Made by a program: the position numbers and the translations under genes
Part shown: positions 27,333-35,111 of the stretch, in pieces
How positions within the stretch are numbered: position 1 is the stretch's first letter
Layout: the number at the start of each line of letters is the position of its first letter
Notes under the pieces: model-generated
What the model was told of the DNA's origin: nothing
The model's database searches: none
What the model saw: only the letters and a program-made list of their open reading frames with translations
Source of the DNA: Balneolaceae bacterium
GTDB lineage: Bacteria; Bacteroidota; Rhodothermia; Balneolales; Balneolaceae
NCBI GenBank assembly: GCA_017643365.1
Contig: JAEPNO010000006.1
Coordinates: 62,001-126,000, forward strand
DNA length: 64,000 bases
Direction of reading: 5' to 3'

Positions 27333-28331
27333 ATGGAATATAGATTTTTAGGAAGATCAGGGTTAAAAGTATCGGCATTGTCCTTTGGTTCGTGGGTAAC
27401 ATTTGGCGAACAGGTTGATACCGATCTGGCGTACAATCAAATGAAAACGGCATACGATGCCGGTGTAAACTTCTTCGATAATGCGGAAGGCTACGAAGCG
27501 GGTAAATCGGAAGAGATTATGGGTGCAGTGATAAAAAAAGCAGGCTGGAAACGATCGGATTTGGTGTTGTCGACAAAAATTTTCTGGGGTGGCGATGGCC
27601 CGAATGAAAAAGGACTTTCTTTCAAACACATTAAAGAAGGGACCGAAGCGGCTTTAAAAAGAATGCAAACCGACTACGTAGATTTACTCTTTTGCCACCG
27701 TCCCGATTTGTACACACCCATCAGCGAAACAGTGTGGGCGATGCATCAAATGATTTTGGAAGGAAAGGCGCTGTATTGGGGAACCAGTGAGTGGAGCGCC
27801 GAACAAATTCGAGCTGCTTATGATTTTGCCATTCAACATAATCTTCGTCCACCGTTAATGGAGCAGCCCGAATACAACATGTTTAACCGGCGCAAAGTAG
27901 AGAAAGAATACACAGCACTTTATCGCGATATTGGCCTAGGCACAACTATATGGAGTCCGTTAGCTTCAGGTTTGCTCACCGGAAAATATAACGACGGTGT
28001 ACCGGAAGGATCTCGGCTAAACATCGAAAAATACAGCTGGCTAAAAAAGCGCCTGCTCGAATCTGCCGAAGGACGAATTAAGCTCAGAAAGGTTAAAAAA
28101 CTGGCACCTATTGCTGAAGATCTTGGAATTTCGATGCCTCAACTGGCGCTGGCTTGGTGTTTAAATAATAAAGATGTGAGTACAGTTATCACCGGCGCAT
28201 CGAATGTTAAACAGGTGGAACAGAATATGAAAACGATGGATATTCTTGACAAAGTTGATGAGCAGGTGATGAAAGCCATTGAAGAAATTTTGCAGAATAA
28301 GCCGAAAGAAGATCAGGACTGGCGAGCTTAG
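27333..28331 (+). CDS. aldo/keto reductase, Kv-beta-like, copy 1
   Basis: A 332-residue NADPH-dependent oxidoreductase of the AKR fold. It shows YRFLGRSGLKVSALSFGSW, the catalytic Asp/Tyr region FFDNAEGYEAGKSEE, Lys in LVLSTKIFWGG, YVDLLFCHRPD (HRPD in place of the more common HxWD), and WSPLASGLLTGKY. The cofactor end is VITGASNVKQVEQN. The close match to voltage-gated potassium channel beta-subunit-like reductases (YghZ type) suggests reduction of small aldehydes such as methylglyoxal; the actual substrate is unknown. It forms an apparent two-gene unit with the small membrane protein 59 bases downstream. Confidence 0.94.
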   Translation: MEYRFLGRSGLKVSALSFGSWVTFGEQVDTDLAYNQMKTAYDAGVNFFDNAEGYEAGKSEEIMGAVIKKAGWKRSDLVLSTKIFWGGDGPNEKGLSFKHIKEGTEAALKRMQTDYVDLLFCHRPDLYTPISETVWAMHQMILEGKALYWGTSEWSAEQIRAAYDFAIQHNLRPPLMEQPEYNMFNRRKVEKEYTALYRDIGLGTTIWSPLASGLLTGKYNDGVPEGSRLNIEKYSWLKKRLLESAEGRIKLRKVKKLAPIAEDLGISMPQLALAWCLNNKDVSTVITGASNVKQVEQNMKTMDILDKVDEQVMKAIEEILQNKPKEDQDWRA

Positions 28332-28390
28332 CAATTATCCATCAATCAAATAGCTGAGAACTGAATTACAAACTGTTTTGGAGAACAAAT

Positions 28391-28828
28391 ATGCTGAAAT
28401 TTATTACCATAGAAACCGACTACAAACCACGTGAGCGAAAAATTGTTAACACCATAATGACGTTGCTCACGGCGGTGGCAACACTCATTTACCCCGACTT
28501 TCTATATCTGATCGCCGGTGGTTATTTAGTTGCTTTGGGTGTTTTGTTCTTTGCGTTTAAACTGCCAACATTTCTTGCAGCATTTCCTGCCGTAACCGGA
28601 GTGCTAATCCTCATATTTCCGGATTTAATACCCATAACCTTTGGGGTGTTCTTGATTTTGTTTGGCCTGATTTTCTTCTTTTCGTTCTCGCTAAGCATAC
28701 TTGGAGTGCTCACTTTCGTAATAGGGATGCTCATTTATTTTAATCCGGATTTGATTGCCTACTTCATCGCTGCATTTATGTTGATGTATGCTATAAATAA
28801 TATTTTCAGCTTAATAAGGAGTAAGTAG
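28391..28828 (+). CDS. small membrane protein with three internal repeats, copy 1
   Basis: A 145-residue protein, nearly all membrane. A short charged N-terminus (ETDYKPRERKIVNT) is followed by helices arranged as three repeats, each opening with a P-D turn: YPDFLYLIAGGYLVALGVLF, FPDLIPITFGVFLILFGLIF and NPDLIAYFIAAFMLMYAIN. The pattern recalls DUF3096-type one-repeat proteins in triplicate. No transport or enzymatic motif is seen. It follows the aldo/keto reductase and is duplicated with it. Confidence 0.75.
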   Translation: MLKFITIETDYKPRERKIVNTIMTLLTAVATLIYPDFLYLIAGGYLVALGVLFFAFKLPTFLAAFPAVTGVLILIFPDLIPITFGVFLILFGLIFFFSFSLSILGVLTFVIGMLIYFNPDLIAYFIAAFMLMYAINNIFSLIRSK

Positions 28829-28929
28829 GCATTAAAAATGAAGACAGCCCTGAAGAACTTTAGCGGGTGTATAAATCAGATATTGAAGATGCCCAAATTA
28901 AGCCCGCTATTGTTTCACGAATCGGCTTC

Positions 28930-30065
28930 CAAGGACTGAAGTCCTTGCTTGATTATGTTCTTTGCAGAGCTACATTATGATTCCAATAGTTACTCACGCC
29001 TAGCTAAACAAGTCACTCAGAGCGCAGCGAAGAGTCTTCCCAAAAAAAAGGTCTTTCCGTAAAATGATTGTGAAGATCCATCACTTCGTTCTGTATGACT
29101 CGTTGTTATAGACTAGTTTCATCCATGGAGTCCTTCCCCTTTTGAAAGGGGAAGACAGAAGGGGTTTGTTTCCATTAGTTGGAATAACCAAGGACTGAAG
29201 TCCTTGCTTGATAATGTTCTTTGTAGCATTGCACTCTGATCCCAACAGTTACTCACGCCTAGCTAAACAAGTCAATCTGAGCGTAGCGAAGAGTCTTCCC
29301 AAAAAAAGGTCTTTCCATAAAATGATTGTGAAGATCCATCGCTTTGCTCTGTATGACTCGTTGTTATAGACTCGTTTCATCCATGGAGTCCTTCCCCTTT
29401 TGAAAGGGGAAGACAGAAGGGGATTGTTTCCATTAGTGGAAATAATCAAGGACTGAAGTCCTTGCTTGATTATGTTCTTTGCAGAGCTACATTATGATTC
29501 CAACAGTTAATCACAATTAGTTAAACAGGTCACTCTGAGCGTAGCGAAGAGTCTTCCCAAAAAAAGGTCTTTCCATAAAATGATTGTGAAGCTCCATCGC
29601 TTCTTTCTGGATGACTCGTTGTTATAGACTAGTTTCATCCAAGGTAGACAGAGGGGATTGTTGCCAGTAGTGGAAATAATCAAGGACTGAAGTCCTTGCT
29701 TGGTTATGTTCTTTGCAGAGCTACATTATTATTCCAATAGTTAATCACACTTAGTTAAACAGGTCACTCAGAGCGTAGCGAAGAGTCTTCCCAAAAAAAG
29801 GTCTTTCCGTAAAATGATTGTGAAGATCCATCGCTTTGCTCTGGATGACTCGTTGTTCTAGACTCGTTTCATCCATGGAGTCCTTTCCCTTTTGAAATGG
29901 GAAGCTATTTATGCACCGAAACTCAAAATTCGAGTGTAGGTGTAGAAGGGGTTTGTTTTCACTTGTGGAAATAATCAAGGACTAAAGTCCTTGCTTGATT
30001 ATGTTCTTTGTAGAGCCACATTATGATTCCAATAGTTACTCACGCCTAGCTAAACAAGTCACTCA
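28930..30065. repeat. hairpin repeat array 1
   Basis: Five units of about 234-295 bases start at 28930, 29189, 29447, 29681 and 29976, each opening with the perfect hairpin CAAGGACT-GA-AGTCCTTG (AA in the last). Each unit then has a GTCA...TGAC imperfect hairpin of about 88 bases. Most also have a 10-base-stem hairpin CTTCCCCTTT/AAAGGGGAAG (for example 29133-29154). The last unit carries the variant TTTATGCACCGAAAC segment also found left of copy 1. No gene lies in 28829-30318. Confidence 0.88.
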
Positions 30066-30284
30066 GAGCGTAGCGAAGAGTCTTCCCAAATTTTTACATA
30101 TCCAAATTTAGAGTTTTAAAGATCCATCATTCACTTATGGATGACCTAAATTCGCAACTCGTAATTTTCAACCAACGAAGCTAATCTGTGTTAAAGCTTC
30201 GATTAGTAAACTTTAGCGTAGTTGATCTTTATTCATTATTCGTAGATCAATTTGTTTGGATTAACAATTTTGAAGTACGCACAT

Positions 30285-30316
30285 TGTTCCTCTGTTCCTC
30301 TGTTCCTCTGTTCCTC
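30285..30316. repeat. 8-base tandem repeat (TGTTCCTC x4), copy 2
   Basis: The same four copies as at 25347-25378. The identical copy number in both duplicates shows that little slippage has happened since the duplication. Confidence 0.9.
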
Positions 30317-30318
30317 AG

Positions 30319-32070
30319 CTACTCATTAAATCCATCAAAAACCAACCGCCCATCAACGATAGTGCCCAGGATTTTGCCGGTCCATAAGGAATTGGGGTTT
30401 TGTTCTCCAACGTTTAATACATCGATGTTTAGGATGGTAAGATCCGCGCGCTTTCCTACTTCGATGGTGCCGAGTACATCTTCTTGAAATGCTGCATAGG
30501 CCGACCAACTAGTATAAGCACGCAAAGCTTCTTCGGGAGTGAGCGCCTGTTCGGGATACCAACCGCCTTCGGGCTGATGATCCTTATTTTTTCGGGTGAT
30601 GGCGGCATAAAATCCATAAAAGAAATTGTGATCACTACCGGTTAAATCAGAATTGAAAGTAAGCGGAACGCCATGCTCTCGAAAAGTGCGCCATGCGTAA
30701 GCGCCTTTGATCCGTTCGCTGCCTACGCGATCTTCTGCCCAACCCATATCCTCAGCCATGTGCGGTGGCTCCATCGATGAGATGAGCTCCAAATCCGCAA
30801 ATCGTTGAAAATCGTTTGGGTGAACCACCTGGGCGTGTTCAATTCGATGTCGATTTGATTTGGCTTGAGGGTTGGCTTCAAAAACACGTTGATAAAAGTT
30901 GAGCATATCCCGATTTCCGGCATCTCCAATTGCATGAATTCCGAGCTGAAATCCGGCTTCCATCATTTGCTCAACCAGCTCTTCATTAAAACCGTAGTCT
31001 TCGCCACTAATGCCTCGGTGACCGGGTTTATCGGAATAATCATCGATCAATTTTGCACCGCGAATTCCTAATGATCCATCGTAATACGCCTTTACTGCAC
31101 GCACGGTGAACAGCTCGCCGGACTCGGTTTCCGGACCTTTCTGCATCCAATCTTTCAAAAGTTGTTCATCGGTGGCTTGCAACATGGCATACACACGAAC
31201 CGGAGAAATACCCTCATCTTCCAATTGTTGATATGCTTCGAGATATTCCCGATTGGTGCCAGCATCATGAAACGCTGTGTAGCCCGACTGAGCCATAACC
31301 TCCATCCCATGAAGAGCAATCCGGCGAAAATCTTCTTCGGTTTTTGCGGGAAGTGATTCTTCGATTAACTCGGCTGCATTATTTAAAAAGATGCCGTTTG
31401 GCTGCCCATTTTGGTCTTTAACGATTTCCCCGCCTACCGGAGATTCTGTTTCGGCGGTAATTCCTGCACGACTCATCGCTTCGTAATTGGCTACCGAGGT
31501 AAAACCATGCGTACCAATAATAAATACGGGTCGATCGGGAAAGGCATCAGATAAATCCTGAGCAGTTGGTAATAACTCGGAGGCCATACTACCTTCATCA
31601 TAACCAAAACCCAGAATCCAATCGCCGGCAGCAGTTGATTCCTCCTGATGATCGAGCAAATGTTGCACAATCGATTCCTTATCCGCCAAACCGCTTAAAT
31701 CTATTTTTCCTAAATCTTCTCCAAAATAATAAGGGTGCGCGTGACTGTCGACCAAGCCGGGAATTACGGTTCCGCCTTTTGCATCCAGCATTGTCGTGTT
31801 TTCATTTCGATAAGAAAGTGCGGTCTCCTCATCACCAACAAACACGATATTTGTGCCTTCAATCACGATGGCTTCAGCATCGGGATTCCATTGCCCGTTT
31901 TGAAAAGGTGCGGCTGAATTCGTGCTTCCATCTTGATCCGGACCTGGCCACGCTAAGGTATAAACGTTGGCATTTGTGATGATTGTCCGTTCAGGGGCAT
32001 TAGTTTTACAAGCCCAAAATGAGACAGTTGAAAAGAAGCAGATCAGAATAAGGGAGTAGAATTTTTGCAT
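30319..32070 (-). CDS. YtcJ-like amidohydrolase lipoprotein, copy 2
   Basis: The protein is identical to that of 25381-27132, with its own ATG at 32070, lipobox cysteine and the complete set of amidohydrolase metal ligands. Both copies are open and have their upstream regions, so the duplication doubles gene dose rather than leaving a fragment. Nothing in the sequence separates the two functionally. Confidence 0.92.
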   Translation of the reverse strand: MQKFYSLILICFFSTVSFWACKTNAPERTIITNANVYTLAWPGPDQDGSTNSAAPFQNGQWNPDAEAIVIEGTNIVFVGDEETALSYRNENTTMLDAKGGTVIPGLVDSHAHPYYFGEDLGKIDLSGLADKESIVQHLLDHQEESTAAGDWILGFGYDEGSMASELLPTAQDLSDAFPDRPVFIIGTHGFTSVANYEAMSRAGITAETESPVGGEIVKDQNGQPNGIFLNNAAELIEESLPAKTEEDFRRIALHGMEVMAQSGYTAFHDAGTNREYLEAYQQLEDEGISPVRVYAMLQATDEQLLKDWMQKGPETESGELFTVRAVKAYYDGSLGIRGAKLIDDYSDKPGHRGISGEDYGFNEELVEQMMEAGFQLGIHAIGDAGNRDMLNFYQRVFEANPQAKSNRHRIEHAQVVHPNDFQRFADLELISSMEPPHMAEDMGWAEDRVGSERIKGAYAWRTFREHGVPLTFNSDLTGSDHNFFYGFYAAITRKNKDHQPEGGWYPEQALTPEEALRAYTSWSAYAAFQEDVLGTIEVGKRADLTILNIDVLNVGEQNPNSLWTGKILGTIVDGRLVFDGFNE

Positions 32071-32220
32071 GCTTAAAAGTGATGGGATTGTGCTATGATG
32101 GATTGAAGATATTGCAGCCAAGTATCGGACAATCGGACTAGTTATTCAACTTATCAAAGATTAGTTTAGGCGCTAACCATTCAAAAATTAACTCTTTGTT
32201 AATCAGAACGTTGCAATGTT

Positions 32221-32242
32221 TAATGCTGTTGCAACAGTATTA
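32221..32242. promoter_or_regulatory. 22-base palindrome between divergent genes, copy 2
   Basis: Same as 27283-27304, again 29 bases before the aldo/keto reductase start codon. Confidence 0.6.
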
Positions 32243-32270
32243 ATGAAGAAACATCAAAGTAAACATCACT

Positions 32271-33269
32271 ATGGAATATAGATTTTTAGGAAGATCAGGG
32301 TTAAAAGTATCGGCATTGTCCTTTGGTTCGTGGGTAACATTTGGCGAACAGGTTGATACCGATCTGGCGTACAATCAAATGAAAACGGCATACGATGCCG
32401 GTGTAAACTTCTTCGATAATGCGGAAGGCTACGAAGCGGGTAAATCGGAAGAGATTATGGGTGCAGTGATAAAAAAAGCAGGCTGGAAACGATCGGATTT
32501 GGTGTTGTCGACAAAAATTTTCTGGGGTGGCGATGGCCCGAATGAAAAAGGACTTTCTTTCAAACACATTAAAGAAGGGACCGAAGCGGCTTTAAAAAGA
32601 ATGCAAACCGACTACGTAGATTTACTCTTTTGCCACCGTCCCGATTTGTACACACCCATCAGCGAAACAGTGTGGGCGATGCATCAAATGATTTTGGAAG
32701 GAAAGGCGCTGTATTGGGGAACCAGTGAGTGGAGCGCCGAACAAATTCGAGCTGCTTATGATTTTGCCATTCAACATAATCTTCGTCCACCGTTAATGGA
32801 GCAGCCCGAATACAACATGTTTAACCGGCGCAAAGTAGAGAAAGAATACACAGCACTTTATCGCGATATTGGCCTAGGCACAACTATATGGAGTCCGTTA
32901 GCTTCAGGTTTGCTCACCGGAAAATATAACGACGGTGTACCGGAAGGATCTCGGCTAAACATCGAAAAATACAGCTGGCTAAAAAAGCGCCTGCTCGAAT
33001 CTGCCGAAGGACGAATTAAGCTCAGAAAGGTTAAAAAACTGGCACCTATTGCTGAAGATCTTGGAATTTCGATGCCTCAACTGGCGCTGGCTTGGTGTTT
33101 AAATAATAAAGATGTGAGTACAGTTATCACCGGCGCATCGAATGTTAAACAGGTGGAACAGAATATGAAAACGATGGATATTCTTGACAAAGTTGATGAG
33201 CAGGTGATGAAAGCCATTGAAGAAATTTTGCAGAATAAGCCGAAAGAAGATCAGGACTGGCGAGCTTAG
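32271..33269 (+). CDS. aldo/keto reductase, Kv-beta-like, copy 2
   Basis: The protein is identical to that of 27333-28331, with the same upstream palindrome and the same downstream membrane-protein gene. The N-terminal LGRSGLKVSALSFGSW, the catalytic FDNAEGYEAG and the cofactor-binding ITGASNVKQVEQN are all kept. Confidence 0.94.
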   Translation: MEYRFLGRSGLKVSALSFGSWVTFGEQVDTDLAYNQMKTAYDAGVNFFDNAEGYEAGKSEEIMGAVIKKAGWKRSDLVLSTKIFWGGDGPNEKGLSFKHIKEGTEAALKRMQTDYVDLLFCHRPDLYTPISETVWAMHQMILEGKALYWGTSEWSAEQIRAAYDFAIQHNLRPPLMEQPEYNMFNRRKVEKEYTALYRDIGLGTTIWSPLASGLLTGKYNDGVPEGSRLNIEKYSWLKKRLLESAEGRIKLRKVKKLAPIAEDLGISMPQLALAWCLNNKDVSTVITGASNVKQVEQNMKTMDILDKVDEQVMKAIEEILQNKPKEDQDWRA

Positions 33270-33328
33270 CAATTATCCATCAATCAAATAGCTGAGAACT
33301 GAATTACAAACTGTTTTGGAGAACAAAT

Positions 33329-33766
33329 ATGCTGAAATTTATTACCATAGAAACCGACTACAAACCACGTGAGCGAAAAATTGTTAACACCATAATGACG
33401 TTGCTCACGGCGGTGGCAACACTCATTTACCCCGACTTTCTATATCTGATCGCCGGTGGTTATTTAGTTGCTTTGGGTGTTTTGTTCTTTGCGTTTAAAC
33501 TGCCAACATTTCTTGCAGCATTTCCTGCCGTAACCGGAGTGCTAATCCTCATATTTCCGGATTTAATACCCATAACCTTTGGGGTGTTCTTGATTTTGTT
33601 TGGCCTGATTTTCTTCTTTTCGTTCTCGCTAAGCATACTTGGAGTGCTCACTTTCGTAATAGGGATGCTCATTTATTTTAATCCGGATTTGATTGCCTAC
33701 TTCATCGCTGCATTTATGTTGATGTATGCTATAAATAATATTTTCAGCTTAATAAGGAGTAAGTAG
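33329..33766 (+). CDS. small membrane protein with three internal repeats, copy 2
   Basis: Identical to 28391-28828. The three P-D-opening hydrophobic repeats are unchanged. It is the last gene before array 2. Confidence 0.75.
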   Translation: MLKFITIETDYKPRERKIVNTIMTLLTAVATLIYPDFLYLIAGGYLVALGVLFFAFKLPTFLAAFPAVTGVLILIFPDLIPITFGVFLILFGLIFFFSFSLSILGVLTFVIGMLIYFNPDLIAYFIAAFMLMYAINNIFSLIRSK

Positions 33767-33867
33767 GCATTAAAAATGAAGACAGCCCTGAAGAACTTTA
33801 GCGGGTGTATAAATCAGATATTGAAGATGCCCAAATTAAGCCCGCTATTGTTTCACGAATCGGCTTC

Positions 33868-34945
33868 CAAGGACTGAAGTCCTTGCTTGATTATGTTCTT
33901 TGCAGAGCTACATTATGATTCCAATAGTTACTCACGCCTAGCTAAACAAGTCACTCAGAGCGCAGCGAAGAGTCTTCCCAAAAAAAAGGTCTTTCCGTAA
34001 AATGATTGTGAAGATCCATCACTTCGTTCTGTATGACTCGTTGTTATAGACTAGTTTCATCCATGGAGTCCTTCCCCTTTTGAAAGGGGAAGACAGAAGG
34101 GGTTTGTTTCCATTAGTTGGAATAACCAAGGACTGAAGTCCTTGCTTGATAATGTTCTTTGTAGCATTGCACTCTGATCCCAACAGTTACTCACGCCTAG
34201 CTAAACAAGTCACTCAGAGCGTAGCGATGAGTCTTCCCAAAAAAAGGCCTTTCCATAAATTGATTATGAAGATCCATCGCTTTGCTCTGTATGACTCGTT
34301 GTTATAGACTCGTTTCATCCATGGAGTCCTTCCCCTTTTGAAAGGGGAAGACAGAAGGGGATTGTTTCCATTAGTGGAAATAATCAAGGACTGAAGTCCT
34401 TGCTTGATTATGTTCTTTGCAGAGCTACATTATGATTCCAACAGTTAATCACAATTAGTTAAACAGGTCACTCAGAGCGTAGCGAAGAGTCTTCCCAAAA
34501 AAAGGTCTTTCCGTAAAATTATTGTGAAGCTCCATCGCTTCGTTCTGGATGACTCGTTGTTATAGACTAGTTTCATCCAAGGTAGACAGAGGGGATTGTT
34601 GCCAGTAGTGGAAATAATCAAGGACTGAAGTCCTTGCTTGATTATGTTCTTTGCAGAGCTACATTATGATTCCAATAGTTAATCACATTTAGTGAAACAG
34701 GTCACTCAGAGCGTAGCGAAGAGTCTTCCCAAAAAAAGGTCTTTCCGTAAAATGATTGTGAAGATCCATCACTTCGTTCTGGATGACTCGTTGTTCTAGA
34801 CTCGTTTCATCCATGGAGTCCTTCCCCTTTTGAAAGGGGAAGACAGAAGGGGATTGTTTCCATTAGTTGGAATAACCAAGGACTGAAGTCCTTGCTTGAT
34901 AATGTTCTTTGTAGAACTACATTATGATTCCAATAGTTAATCACG
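33868..34945. repeat. hairpin repeat array 2
   Basis: Five units start at 33868, 34127, 34385, 34619 and 34877, each with CAAGGACTGAAGTCCTTG. The first four are in register with array 1 (offset 4938). The fourth unit lacks the variant insert seen in array 1 and has the ordinary CTTCCCCTTT hairpin instead. Example GTCA module: 33950-34037. Differences from array 1 cluster inside the GTCA modules. The gap 34946-35111 shows nothing further. Confidence 0.88.
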
Positions 34946-35111
34946 GAAGAATAAAGTCATGGGAAGAAGGGAATTGAACTAGTACTAAATTTTTAAGGTT
35001 AACCAGAATGGTGATATTAAATGCCGAATAAATTAGAATGGTATTCAGATTTAGTTTATTCAGCCGATAAGTGAGTATCTTCCTGAAAGAAAAAAATAAT
35101 ACTGGGCGAAA

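Larger units (their letters stand above)
25128..29274. repeat. tandem duplication, copy 1
   Basis: I found no base difference between this block and 30066-34212, an offset of 4938. The comparison used coding and shadow frames throughout, and the downstream non-coding part by eye. It contains the amidohydrolase, aldo/keto reductase and small membrane protein genes with their shared promoter region. Differences begin on both sides within hairpin repeats. Confidence 0.92.
30066..34212. repeat. tandem duplication, copy 2
   Basis: This is the second copy of 25128-29274, shifted by 4938 bases, with all three genes, the palindrome and the 8-base repeat. It starts inside a GTCA hairpin module at the end of array 1 and ends inside the same module type in array 2. 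Confidence 0.92.

Noticed and set aside
28930-34945. CRISPR array
   Set aside because: Units are about 260 bases, spacers are not unique, each unit contains several hairpins, and no cas genes are near.
24799-34945. Composite transposon carrying the duplicated genes
   Set aside because: No transposase gene or terminal inverted repeats of an insertion sequence are seen; unequal crossing over between repeats explains the structure.
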